Part shown: positions 43,804 to 54,544 of the stretch, in pieces
How the letters are laid out: every line of letters starts with the position of its first letter
Position numbering within the stretch: position 1 is the stretch's first letter
DNA from: Sycon ciliatum
Taxonomy: Eukaryota; Porifera; Calcarea; Leucosolenida; Sycettidae
Reading direction: 5' to 3'
DNA: 64,000 nt
Assembly (NCBI RefSeq): GCF_964019385.1
Contig: NC_088649.1
Location: forward strand, 6,820,451-6,884,450
The notes under the pieces: model-generated
What the model was told of the DNA's origin: nothing
Databases searched by the model: none
Seen by the model: the letters and a program-made list of their open reading frames with translations, nothing else
Translations under genes and position numbers: made by a program

Positions 43804-46349
43804 ATGCTACCCCATTCTACCCCAGATCAGAATCAAGACCTAACGCTGATAACCATGAATTGTCGGTCTCTCGTCAATAAATTAGCTGAACTTTCGATTG
43901 TTCTGGAGAGCACTAAGCCAAGTATTGTTTGCCTCACGGAGACCTGGCTGTGCCCATCTGTTTCCGTGCATGTACCGGGCTATTCCTGTTTCAGAAGAGA
44001 CAGACCAGCACACGAGAACAGAAATGCACACTCTTTCACTAGAGGATATGGTGGTGTCGCCGTGCTTGTCCGGACTGACGCTTTTCAACATATTCTCCAC
44101 AGACCCGACCTGCAGCGTCAGGGCTGTGAATCTACCTGGGTGGAAGTTAAGTCTCAATGCACCCCTAACCCTATTCTTGTATGTTGCATGTATCGATCCC
44201 CTTCCCAAACGGCGGATCAATTGTCCTTCTTCTCGGATATGCTGGTCGATGCTATACAGTCCTCTTGCTATGACGAGTGTGACTTCTTCCTGACGGGGGA
44301 TTTTAATGCCAAACATACTGATTGGTGCTCTTCTGACTCCACCTCTACAGCCGGTACCAACCTACAGACAGTTTTTTCAATGCTTGGGCTCCAACAACTA
44401 GTGAGTTTCCCAACATACACTTCATCAGCGGGTGCCAACTCATGTCTTGACTTGTTGGTAACCAACAAACCCCGACATGTCCTCTCAGTCGACCACGCAG
44501 CTCCTCTTGGCACATCTGATCATCTGCAGGTTGTTTGTACGCTCAACTATGCATCGTGCTCGACACCACAAGCGACTGCTAAATCGGCCCTCCATCCCCA
44601 GGCTCAGTACAGGTATAAACAAGTGCCTACCCGTGTCTGGCAGGATGTGAATGAAGACTTGTCTAGGTTGGACTGGTCATTACTTCATCGGCATTCTGAT
44701 GTTGATGATGCCATTGTCCTGTTTGATGCATTACTACAGTCAGCATTCTATCGTCATCTGTTGCCTTACAAAGTTATTCCGCGGACAGGAGACTACATTA
44801 GGCCTCGTCCTACTATGCGGGATGCATCCCGACCCTGGATCACTCCGGACCTCAAGTGTGCTGTGAAACTGAAGCGAGATTTGTATAGCATTTATAGGAA
44901 GTATCCAACCAGTGAAAACTTCATTGCCTTTAAGCGCAAGCGTAACGAGGTGAAATGTTTGTCACGTACCCTCCATCGTCAGTATGTACAGTCGGTTCAT
45001 GCCACCCTGTCTTCCCATGATCGCCCTAGTCTCCATCAATTTCTCCGCCATCTCCGGCGTAAGAACTGTAGTCGGGAGCCGATCCGATCAATGACAGCTT
45101 CAGACGGCACGGTAGCAACAGATCCCGCAGACATAGCAGACATATTGAACACGCAGTTTACGTCGTTTGGACTTCCTGACGACCCTACGTGGCCTATACC
45201 ACCACTCACCCCTTCACCCTCAATACCTGCGTCCCTCCTATCATTGTCAACTGGTACAGCCCAAGTGAGGAAATATCTCCGTAATCTGAAAACTGGCAAG
45301 TCCCCTGGTCAAGACGGAATTACCAACGAAGTTTGGAGAGCTCTTGCTCCGTCTGTTGCCTATCCTGTGTCAATTATCTTGAATATGTCATTTCGTGAAG
45401 GGAAATTCCCAGCCATGTGGAAAACTGCGGTAGTCGTGGCCACCTACAAAAATAGAGGACCACGCACCATCCCAAGCAACTATCGCCCTATCTCATTGCT
45501 CTCTACTTTATCAAAAGTGTGCGAACGTGTTGTATATGACATCATTTATGATCATGTTCGCATTTCACTTTCGCCAGCACAGTCGGGCTTTTGTCGGGGT
45601 GACTCCACCAGGTACCAGGTTACCCGCCTCGTGCAAGACATCCACACCGCCCGGAACGCCCATAACCATGTTGGTTTAGTTTTCTTCGATCTCGCAAAGG
45701 CCTTCGACACTGTTTGGCACAGGGGTCTCTAAGCTAAGCTGCGAACAGTATATCGCATTGATGGCAAGGCTATCGGCTGGCTCTCATCGTATCTCTCTAA
45801 CCGACATCGGCTTGTACGCCTCTCAACTGTGTTATCGGAGCCTTTACCCGTTACTTCTGGAGTCCCCCAGGGTTCAATCCTTGGGCCACTGCTATTTCTC
45901 CTGTATATTAATGATCTCCCCGATATTGCCCCTGGTGTCAGCCTTTTCGCTGACGACACAGCTCTGCTTTGCTCCAATGCTTGCCCTATACGCCTGCACG
46001 AAGCCATGCAAGATAGCATTGGGAAAGTTATAACCTGGATGCATGATTGGAAGTTGCAGCCAAACGTTGATAAAACGGCAGCTATGTACATTTCCCCTTC
46101 TCCCCCTTCCCTGCCACTTTGGTTTCCTTCTTCAAGTGTTGCTATTCGTATTGTTGAAGAGCATAAGCATCTTGGCGTTATTATTGACTCTAAATTGTCG
46201 TGGTCACCCCATGTGCAGTATGTCTGCAAGCGCACAAGCTCCATCCTTGGGGCTCTTCAAGCCCACTGTAGACATCTTCCTCTTTCTTGCAAACGCTTGT
46301 TTTATCGTTGCTATATATTGCCCTTACTTGACTACTGTGATACTGCTTG
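43804..46349 (+). pseudogene. LINE ORF2 (endonuclease-reverse transcriptase), 5' part; one stop, then split by gypsy insertion
   Basis: Endonuclease motifs TMNCRSLVNK, LTETWL, CMYRSPS, TGDFNAKHTDW and GTSDHLQ are intact. The RT follows: LKTGKSPGQDGITNE, NYRPISLLS, QSGFCRGDST, FFDLAKAFDTVWH, then an in-frame TAA at 45730-45732, and the same frame resumes with SGVPQGSILGP and LFADDTALL. The frame reaches LPLLDYCDTA at 46345 and is cut by the LTR at 46350. It continues at 53427/53432 as WSGITTTVLNKLETHNR without loss of register. Apart from one stop, the coding sequence is in good shape, typical of a jockey/CR1-like LINE. Confidence 0.9.
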
Positions 46350-46532
46350 TGTAACAGTTTTCCCCTGTTCTCTATAACTTTACACTCCCTCGCACCTCGT
46401 GCGTCTTACGCCTGTCTATTAGCACCTTCATTGGCGCCATTGCCACATGTATACTATCACATTTTGCATATAACTGGTCGAGGCACGCTCAACCAGGCCT
46501 CTTACTTTTCAAGTTTGATTAAACCTGTTACA
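46350..46532 (+). repeat. 5' LTR of left gypsy copy (183 bp)
   Basis: Starts TGTAACAG and ends CTGTTACA, giving the expected short inverted TG..CA termini. Copies at 50041-50216 (lacking the last 7 nt) and, inverted, at 50232-50414 (complete). It is short for a chromovirus LTR. Confidence 0.95.
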
Positions 46533-46533
46533 C

Positions 46534-46551
46534 TGGTAGCAGAGGATGGTT
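46534..46551 (+). other. Primer-binding site complementary to initiator tRNA-Met
   Basis: TGGTAGCAGAGGATGGTT, one base after the LTR, is the exact complement of the 3' 18 nt (CCA included) of metazoan initiator tRNA-Met as I know it. The gag start codon ATG (46546-46548) lies inside this site. Confidence 0.9.
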
Positions 46552-47385
46552 ACTACTCTGCTTTTGGCAGGTGTTCTGGTCGCTCTGCTTACGCTCCTCG
46601 TACTCGTCGTTCGGCTGATAAACGATATCAAGACCGCTCAGCGCGTTAGCCAAGGACACCGAACGATACATCCGAACTCGGAACCGTGGGAGCCAACACC
46701 CCGCCTTACGAAAGAGCCGCCTGTGTTTGGAGGAGATTCCGCTACATTCAAAGAATGGACGTTTGCAATGGACATGGCCCTACGGTCATTGGCACTCCCA
46801 AATGCGGCACAGAGGGTCGACTACGCGGCAGGATTTTTGACTGGAAACGCTCGTCTTTGGTTGATAGCGGCATTGGAAGCTAACCAAGTGTTTTCCGACT
46901 GGCCTGCTCTGAAAGCGGCACTTGGCGATGTGTACGGACCACGGCACAACGAGGAAACATCGCGTATGGGACTAATTTCCGCAGCGCAGCGCGGGTCGCT
47001 GGACGCATACATTGCTGCTTTCACTCGCCTCAGCCTGCAAGTGCCGGAAATCGACCACCACACCAGAGCGCTGCTGTTCGTCAGGGGTCTAGTGCCGCAC
47101 ATCCAGCGACAGGTCATGCGTGAGCATCCACGTACCCTGGAGCAAGCTGTCATGGCAGCAAACACCGTGGAGCAGTCGTCAGGGCCACCGGCGTCGGGGC
47201 CACCAGCCAGTAGAGAGTCGCGTTCCGTGCCCAGCTTCCGTGGTCAGGGCCTCCGCAAGCTGACGGACCAAGAGCGTGTCCAACTGCGAGCAATGGGACA
47301 CTGCTTTGCTTGCAGGAAGCCAGGCCACCTCGCTAAAGACTGTACTGAGGGTGGACAGCGCTACCCAAACGCTGGTCGCCAGTAA
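46546..47385 (+). CDS. gag: Gypsy Gag with CCHC knuckle (279 aa)
   Basis: Starts at the ATG within the primer-binding site. Residues 5-25 are strongly hydrophobic (LLLAGVLVALLTLLVLVV), unusual for a Gag. The retrotransposon Gag core follows (PPVFGGDSATFKEWTFAMDMAL; FLTGNARLWL; REHPRTLEQAVMAA). A zinc knuckle near the C-terminus is CFACRKPGHLAKDC. The stop at 47383-47385 precedes pol, which is in the -1 register. Gag packages RNA into the particle; the hydrophobic N-terminus may be an accident of PBS translation, with an internal Met as the real start. Confidence 0.88.
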   Translation: MVTTLLLAGVLVALLTLLVLVVRLINDIKTAQRVSQGHRTIHPNSEPWEPTPRLTKEPPVFGGDSATFKEWTFAMDMALRSLALPNAAQRVDYAAGFLTGNARLWLIAALEANQVFSDWPALKAALGDVYGPRHNEETSRMGLISAAQRGSLDAYIAAFTRLSLQVPEIDHHTRALLFVRGLVPHIQRQVMREHPRTLEQAVMAANTVEQSSGPPASGPPASRESRSVPSFRGQGLRKLTDQERVQLRAMGHCFACRKPGHLAKDCTEGGQRYPNAGRQ

Positions 47386-49841
47386 GAAAGGGGGTGCGCT
47401 TACTGGCGACGACCCAAGCGCCCACGCCGGTACCAGTCGCTAACCGGTTCGGAGCTCTGGAGGTTGAAGACGTTGCTCTCCAGGAACCTACGGAGCCGGA
47501 GACACCCATAGCTGTAGGAAATTGTCCCGTTGCAGAAAGGTGTCATGTCAGCAACGTCAGCGTCGGCAATGAACCTGAACACGACCTACTGCGCATACAG
47601 GGAAAGATCGGCGGTCGCCGTGCAGTGATGCTGATAGATTCCGGTTCGACGCATGACTTCATTGCAGACAGTTTTGTTCGAAAGCATCATCTTGACACGG
47701 ATGCAAGCTCAGCAGTGCTGAGCGTAACATTGGCGGACGGCTCGACCAGCGAGGTCCCGCAGATTTCCACACGCACGCTAAGGGTGACAGTCGGGGGCTT
47801 CAGTGAGGAACAGCACTTTACTGTGTATCCCCTGACTCGCTACGACGCTATTCTTGGCAAGCCGTGGCTTACAAGGAACAACCCCAGCATCAACTTCCGT
47901 ACGAACGAAGTTCAGTTGGACGGTGAGCCCTTTGTTGCCAAATTGCCTTCAGCTAACCCGCCGACAGCCGACCGGCCATCTGTGGAAAGCATGTTTATCA
48001 GTGGCCGACAAGCTCGTCATGCCCTGAGGAGTGGAGCCGAGGGGTTTCTTGCATGGGTCACTGCTGCAAACGAGGAGAATCGTTCCGGGCCACAACTCCA
48101 GGAATCAGAGCAACAAGACATCCAGAACCTGCTCAAGAGGTACCAGGATTTATTTCCAGACGAGCTGCCGAATGAGCTTCCACCGAAGAGACCAGTCGAC
48201 CATGAAATCCAGATAGAAGATGGAGCCAGACCACCGTCTCGACCCGCCTACCGCCTGCCGAAACCAGAGATGGACGAGCTCCAGTCACAGCTATCAGAAT
48301 TACTTGAGAAGGGATTCATTGAGCCAAGTAAGTCGCCATACGGTGCACCTGTGTTTTTTGTCAACGGTTTTGTGTCAATTGTCAACGGTTACAAGTGCGA
48401 CAAGGATCTTGCTCCCATTATCAGGAGACTGAAAAATTCAAGCCATGACAATCTGCACGACCGTTACCTTCTAAATGAAACACCCGGTTATCTTTATCTC
48501 AGATCTTCACCACAGAACAGGTTATGCATTCCAAAGAGTAGCAAACTCCGACTCGCCCTGCTTCAAGAATACCATGACTGTGTGACTGCGGGGCATCCCG
48601 GTCGAGATCGCACCTATTTCAGACTCTCTAGATATTTCTATTGGCCCAGAATGGGACTGGATGTAAAGGCGTTTGTCAAGTCATGTGACGTCTGCCAACG
48701 AGTTAAAGGCGGCCAGCTAAAAACTGGTCTCTTGCAGAATTTACCAGTGCCCAGTCAGCCGTGGGCAGATATCTCGATGGATTTTATCATGGGTTTGCCT
48801 AGGACCGATACAGGTCATGATGCTATATATGTATTTGTAGACCGCTTGACAAAGTGTGTACATTTAGCACCTACTTCCTCTACTATTGACGCTAAAGGAA
48901 GTGCTGATCTGTATATTCAACATGTATTTCGACTTCATGGTTTGAGTTCTAGTATTGTATGTGATCGTGATCCAAGATTTACGGCAGCATTTTTTCAGGA
49001 ATTGTTTGATCGCTTAGGAACGAAACTAGCATTTAGTACTGCCAATCACCCTCAGACAGATGGCCTAACTGAACGAGTAAACAGAATAGTAGAGGATGTG
49101 CTGAGGGCTTTTGTAAATCATAAACAAGATAACTGGGATATGCTCCTACCTCTCTGTGAGTTTTCTATCAACAGCGCTACTCAATCATCTACAGGAAACA
49201 CACCGTTCTTCTTAAATTACGGTCTAAATCCCAGAGCGCCACCCGACTTCCTCAACCCTATTCAGGGAGGCAGAGATTCAGCTGATTGGTTGCAAGCAAG
49301 ACAAGACGCGGTCAAGATCTCACAAGATGCGCTAGTGGCAGCTCAAGCTCGTCAGGCCTTCTATGCAGATCGGACAAGGGTCGAGGGAAAGCTGAAGGTG
49401 GGAGATTTGGTAATGGTCTACCGGGATTTCCTCCTGACTCCTGAAGCTCGGGACCGACCATCCCATAAATTACGCCCCAAGTGGTTTGGCCCCTTTCCTA
49501 TAACCCATGTGGTCGGCCCGAATGCCTACAAGCTCAAGTTGCCTCATACCAGCCGCTGTCACCCGGTATTTAATGTGTCGGCACTCCGTGCCTACGAGAA
49601 GAACGCTATTCCTAATAGGAGACAGCCTACGCCTCCGCCTATCACGGACCTTGATGGTCATGCCCGCTATGTGGTGGAGAACATTCTCAGTCACCGCCGT
49701 CGGCAGAATCAGCTTCAGTACCTAGTCAAGTGGCAAGGCTACTCTGATGCCACTTGGGAGCCTGAACATTATTTGTTGGATGAATCTGGTAATGACATTG
49801 TTCCACTTCAGAAGTACAAAACCTTGGCTTCTGCCCGCTGA
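47386..49841 (+). pseudogene. pol: Gypsy Pol, left copy: protease, RT start, integrase, chromodomain; RT/RNase H core deleted
   Basis: Open frame in the -1 register relative to gag. Protease active site LIDSGSTHDF; RT N-terminus (YRLPKPEMDEL...SPYGAPVFF) stops at about 48360. It then jumps via a 20-40 nt scrambled filler containing TCAACGG repeats to the region before integrase (YKCDKDLAPI). The integrase H2C2 finger (GHPGRDRT..C..C), DDE core (SMDFIMG, CDRDPRF, HPQTDGLTERVNR) and C-terminal chromodomain (VVENILSHR, QYLVKWQGY, TWEPEHYL) are intact. About 1.2 kb encoding RT catalytic YLDD-type motif and RNase H is missing, so this copy cannot reverse-transcribe itself, although the frame stays open (815 codons). 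Confidence 0.93.
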
Positions 49842-50027
49842 GTTTTGCAGTTGAACTTCTAGTTTCACCTTACACATTTGTTGAGCTTATTACACTTTAT
49901 TTGCATGGAGTTTCAGTCGTCTTATTGTGTTACTTCAGTGCGAAGCCTTTTTTCGTCTCGCACGTGTTTGCGCTTATTGTACTCTATTCCACTTGAGCAT
50001 TTGGGTTATAAGCTCCTTCCTCTCCAT

Positions 50028-50040
50028 AGGAGGGGGATGA
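50028..50040 (+). other. Polypurine tract before 3' LTR, left copy
   Basis: AGGAGGGGGATGA lies directly upstream of the TGTAACAG of the LTR at 50041, as expected for the plus-strand primer. The mirrored tract lies at 50415-50427. Confidence 0.8.
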
Positions 50041-50216
50041 TGTAACAGTTTTCCCCTGTTCTCTATAACTTTACACTCCCTCGCACCTCGTGCGTCTTAC
50101 GCCTGTCTATTAGCACCTTCATTGGCGCCATTGCCACATGTATACTATCACATTTTGCATATAACTGGTCGAGGCACGCTCAACCAGGCCTCTTACTTTT
50201 CAAGTTTGATTAAACC
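50041..50216 (+). repeat. 3' LTR of left copy, lacking its last 7 nt
   Basis: Matches 46350-46525 and ends GATTAAACC; the terminal TGTTACA is absent at this position. The last four bases AACC coincide with the end of the PBS copy of the right arm. Confidence 0.95.
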
Positions 50217-50231
50217 ATCCTCTGCTACCAG
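50213..50231 (-). other. Palindrome junction: PBS copy between facing LTRs
   Basis: Read on the minus strand, the complete LTR (50414-50232) is followed by C and then the 18-nt primer-binding-site sequence (50230-50213), ending GGTT. GGTT continues directly into the antisense of the left LTR (TAATC...). The 22-nt loop between AAACC and GGTTT is TGTTACA plus C plus 14 nt of PBS. Confidence 0.93.
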
Positions 50232-50414
50232 TGTAACAGGTTTAATCAAACTTGAAAAGTAAGAGGCCTGGTTGAGCGTGCCTCGACCAGTTATATGCAA
50301 AATGTGATAGTATACATGTGGCAATGGCGCCAATGAAGGTGCTAATAGACAGGCGTAAGACGCATGAGGTGCGAGGGAGTGTAAAGTTATAGAGAACAGG
50401 GGAAAACTGTTACA
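50232..50414 (-). repeat. LTR of right gypsy copy (183 bp, complete)
   Basis: Reverse complement of the left LTR with at least one difference (CCTCATGCG against CCTCGTGCG on the sense strand). Followed on its outer side by the mirrored polypurine tract. Confidence 0.95.
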
Positions 50415-50607
50415 TCATCCCCCTCCTATGGAGAGGAAGGAGCTTATAACCCAAATGCTCAAGTGGAATAGAGTACAATAAGCGCAAACACGTGCGAGAC
50501 GAAAAAAGGCTTGAAGTAACACAATAAGACGACTGAAACTCCATGCAAATAAAGTGTAATAAGCTCAACAAATGTGTAAGGTGAAACTAGAAGTTCAACT
50601 GCAAAAC

Positions 50608-53426
50608 TCAGCGGGCAGAAGCCAAGGTTTTGTACTTCTGAAGTGGAACAATGTCATTACCAGATTCATCCAACAAATAATGTTCAGGCTCCCAAGTGGC
50701 ATCAGAGTAGCCTTGCCACTTGACTAGGTACTGAAGCTGATTCTGCCGGCGGCGGTGACTGAGAATGTTCTCCACCACATAGCGGGCATGACCATCAAGG
50801 TCCGTGATAGGCGGAGGCGTAGGCTGTCTCCTATTAGGAATAGCGTTCTTCTCGTAGGCACGGAGTGCCGACACATTAAATACCGGGTGACAGCGGCTGG
50901 TATGAGGCAACTTGAGCTTGTAGGCATTCGGGCCGACCACATGGGTTATAGGAAAGGGGCCAAACCACTTGGGGCGTAATTTATGGGATGGTCGGTCCCG
51001 AGCTTCAGGAGTCAGGAGGAAATCCCGGTAGACCATTACCAAATCTCCCACCTTCAGCTTTCCCTCGACCCTTGTCCGATCTGCATAGAAGGCCTGACGA
51101 GCTTGAGCTGCCACTAGCGCATCTTGTGAGATCTTGACCGCGTCTTGTCTTGCAGTCACACAGTCATGGTATTCTTGAAGCAGGGCGAGTCGGAGTTTGC
51201 TACTCTTTGGAATGCATAACCTGTTCTGTGGTGAAGATCTGAGATAAAGATAACCGGGTGTTTCATTTAGAAGGTAACGGTCGTGCAGATTGTCATGGCT
51301 TGAATTTTTCAGTCTCCTGATAATGGGAGCAAGATCCTTGTCGCACTTGTAACCGCTGACAATTAACTGCGCTAAGTCTGGATTAATCTCTAGGGTATGC
51401 TCTATGGCATTCAACTGAATGTTAGGAGGATAGGATGACCCGCCTATTTCAGAATCACTGAACAGATCTGGACGGCGTGAAAGCGGGTCGGCAATGTTTT
51501 TCTTTCCTGGTTTGTGAAAGACCGTAAAGTCATAGTCAGCTAAAAACTCTACCCATCTTGCCTCACGCTTGGTGAGAGTCGGTTTGGTTCGTAAATAGAC
51601 AACACCCATATTATCAGTCATCAGGTCAAAGTGGCGGAATAGATAGATTCTCCAGCACTTTAATGCAAATACCACAGCCAACGTTTCCCTCTCGGCCGCA
51701 GTATAGTTGCGTTCTGCAGCTGACAGTTTCCGACTACAATAGGCTACGGGATGCAAATCCATATCTTCTCCCTGCTGCAGGAGCACACCCGCCACTGCAA
51801 AGTCACTTGCGTCAGTTTCTACCATGAAGCTTTTCTCAACATCGGCCAGTTGCAACACTGGCGCCTCGAGTAATGCTGATTTTAGAGACTCGAATGCCTT
51901 CTGTCTAGCAGCGCTCCATTCAAAGCGTGAATTTTTTCCGGTGATTTCTTCTAATGGACGAGAGATGGTCGAGTGTCGATCTATGAACCTTCGGAAATAG
52001 TTTGCAAAGCCAAGAAACTTCCTCACATCAGTTACTGACGACGGAGTTGGCCATGTTTCCACAGCACTTATCTTCTTGGGATCAGGGGAAATTGATGTGC
52101 CGTTGATTTTATGCCCCAAGAAGAGAACTTCTCTCACGCCGAATTCGCATTTAGACTGTTTGCAATACAGCTCACTATTTCTAAGTGTTTCTAGAACTGT
52201 TTGAAGATGATGCTGATGATCTTCCCAGGTCTTGCTGAAAACTAGAATGTCATCCAAGAATACTACAACGAATTTTCGGAGATGCGGTTGCAGAATAGAG
52301 TTCATGAGAGACTGAAAGGTGGCCGGGGCATTAGTCAGCCCGAATCCCATGACTCTAAATTGGAAGTGGCCGAACGGCGTATTAATGGCCGTCTTAGAAA
52401 CATCCGAGTCTTGAATTCTGATTTGATTGTAGCCTGACCGCAAGTCCAACTTGGAGAAATATGCACTGCCCTGGATCGTGTCGAATAAGTCATCAATATT
52501 AGGAAGACAAGCTTTGTTTTTGATCGTAATTCTATTCAATTCTCGCCAATCGCACACCATTCTCAGAGTACCATCCGACTTTTTCACAAAAAACACAGGT
52601 GCACCGTATGGCGACTTACTTGGCTCAATGAATCCCTTCCCAAGTAATTCTGATAGCTGTGACTGGAGCTCGTCCATCTCTGGTTTCGGCAGGCGGTAGG
52701 CGGGTCGAGACGGTGGTCTGGCTCCATCTTCTATCTGGATTTCATGGTCGACTGGTCTCTTCGGTGGAAGCTCATTCGGCAGCTCGTCTGGAAATAAATC
52801 CTGGTACCTCTTGAGCAGGTTCTGGATGTCTTGTTGCTCTGATTCCTGGAGTTGTGGCCCGGAACGATTCTCCTCGTTTGCAGCAGTGACCCATGCAAGA
52901 AACCCCTCGGCTCCACTCCTCAGGGCATGACGAGCTTGTCGGCCACTGATAAACATGCTTTCCACAGATGGCCGGTCGGCTGTCGGCGGGTTAGCTGAAG
53001 GCAATTTGGCAACAAAGGGCTCACCGTCCAACTGAACTTCGTTCGTACGGAAGTTGATGCTGGGGTTGTTCCTTGTAAGCCACGGCTTGCCAAGAATAGC
53101 GTCGTAGCGAGTCAGGGGATACACAGTAAAGTGCTGTTCCTCACTGAAGCCCCCGACTGTCACCCTTAGCGTGCGTGTGGAAATCTGCGGGACCTCGCTG
53201 GTCGAGCCGTCCGCCAATGTTACGCTCAGCACTGCTGAGCTTGCATCCGTGTCAAGATGATGCTTTCGAACAAAACTGTCTGCAATGAAGTCATGCGTCG
53301 AACCGGAATCTATCAGCATCACTGCACGGCGACCGCCGATCTTTCCCTGTATGCGCAGTAGGTCGTGTTCAGGTTCATTGCCGACGCTGACGTTGCTGAC
53401 ATGACACCTTTCTGCGACGGGACAAT
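50608..53426 (-). pseudogene. pol: Gypsy Pol, right copy: protease, RT, RNase H, chromodomain; integrase core deleted, 5' part missing
   Basis: Minus frame from the truncated end (53426) to stop at 50608. Protease LIDSGSTHDF; full RT including LDLRSGYNQI and VVFLDDILVFS; RNase H (VETDASDFAVAGVL, DNMGVVYL); tether region YKCDKDLAPI. After LLQEYHDCVTA (about 51160) it joins RQDAVKISQDALVAAQ, deleting about 710 bp that encode the integrase H2C2 finger and DDE core; the join uses a short GC/AAG microhomology and keeps the frame. The C-terminal chromodomain is intact. No gag or 5' LTR. It is complementary in loss to the left copy. Confidence 0.93.
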
Positions 53427-53431
53427 GCTTG

Positions 53432-54001
53432 GTCTGGCATAACTACTACTGTATTGAACAAGCTAGAAACCCATAACCGCATGCTCCTTAAAATCTTATT
53501 TAGCAAAGATCGTCGCTTTCCCTCCGCTAGTCTTTACGAAATTGCCAAGATCAGTCCCCTTTCCACTCGACATAAGTACCACCTCTGTGTTCTCATACAT
53601 AAAATATTACTAAATAAAATACCCTTGCATATGCAGGCTTATAATTGGTTCTCCAAAACACGGAATACCCGGAACTCACTCAGTCTCCCACGCGCTGCCT
53701 CCACCCTATTCACTAGATCCCCGATCTTTGCTGGCTATGTGTTTTGGGCAACATTACCAACGCAGGCCAAGACCAGCACGTCGATGGATAATTTTGTTGC
53801 CAACATCTCTGCTCAATTATAGGTTTCATGTATATCCTGCTGGTTTGTCTCCTCCTCTGCCTTCTTTGACTCTTATTTGTATTCTTTTATCTGTTTTACT
53901 GCTGTGGTTGGCTTTCACCCTTGTCTCAGTTTTATTGGCCGTCATCATGATGTGCCATGAGATAATGATATAAATACAAATACCAAAAAAATACAAATAC
54001 A
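53432..54001 (+). pseudogene. LINE ORF2 3' part and 3' UTR (continuation beyond gypsy unit)
   Basis: Resumes the ORF2 frame with SGITTTVLNKLETHNRMLLKILF and ends ...NISAQL-stop at 53820-53822, the usual C-terminal extension of jockey/CR1-type RT proteins. The 3' UTR runs to a degenerate A-rich ATACAAAT repeat (53970-54001), which is probably the LINE's tail. Confidence 0.88.
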
Positions 54002-54544
54002 GCTAATGGGATTTCGGTCTTTGACCACTTCGTGGTGGGTCTGATCGACTCACCTCCCACCGTTTAGGCGCTGCATCGGCGCCTTTGATCCTAGAGGGTG
54101 GTGGCGTTCCCACGACGGATGCGGAAAACTGGGCTTCCAGCCGTGTCTCACGCGAAACGTGAAATTTTTTATTATTATTTTTATTTACAACCTTGATAGT
54201 GATGTGATTCGTGATTGTACACGAAGAATAGGAACACGCCTTGCGCCTTGCTGGGTCTCCAGTTTGTTGAGCTCTTCGGCGGAGCAGCTGCTGATCAGGG
54301 CATCGATGTCCAGGCACTCATCAGGTTGGACGGCTTGGGCCACGACAGGTTCAGAATACATCGGCGGCTGGAACAACAGGTCCAGGTCGATTCCAGGAAG
54401 CTCAGGATGTAAGTCGGTCGTGCTTGCACTGCTTGGGCCGTCGAGCAATGAGCTTGTCACATTCAGATGGCCTGTTGTAATGGTTTAGAATGTCAACGAA
54501 GGGCGCTGATTGGCCGTAGTATGGACAACCCTCACGTGACATGC
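54002..54544 (-). other. Uncharacterised ORF region (minus 54460-54185)
   Basis: Minus frame 54460-54185 reads like the C-terminal exon of a protein: acidic, Leu-rich (PELPGIDLDLLFQPPMYSE, DECLDIDALISSCSAEELNKLETQQ). A possible acceptor (ATGTGACAAG) lies just upstream on the minus strand. No family recognised, and no partner exon was found. The rest of the region is unassigned. Confidence 0.3.

Larger units (their letters stand above)
46350..53426. mobile_element. Tail-to-tail pair of Ty3/gypsy chromovirus copies inserted as one 7077-bp unit
   Basis: Left copy (plus) has 5' LTR, PBS, gag, partial pol and 3' LTR; right copy (minus) has an LTR at its 3' end, pol, and is truncated at 53426. The unit splits a LINE and is flanked by GCTTG (46345-46349 and 53427-53431), a 5-bp target duplication. 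The LINE frame is restored exactly by removing the unit plus one GCTTG. Only the left outer end is an LTR terminus (TGTAACAG); the right outer end is internal (GGGACAAT). Arms are near-identical except for one large deletion each and scattered small differences. Confidence 0.93.

Noticed and set aside
50213..50230. Sequence identical to the 3' end of initiator tRNA-Met read on plus
   Set aside because: It is the reverse-transcribed primer-binding site at the gypsy junction, not a tRNA gene.
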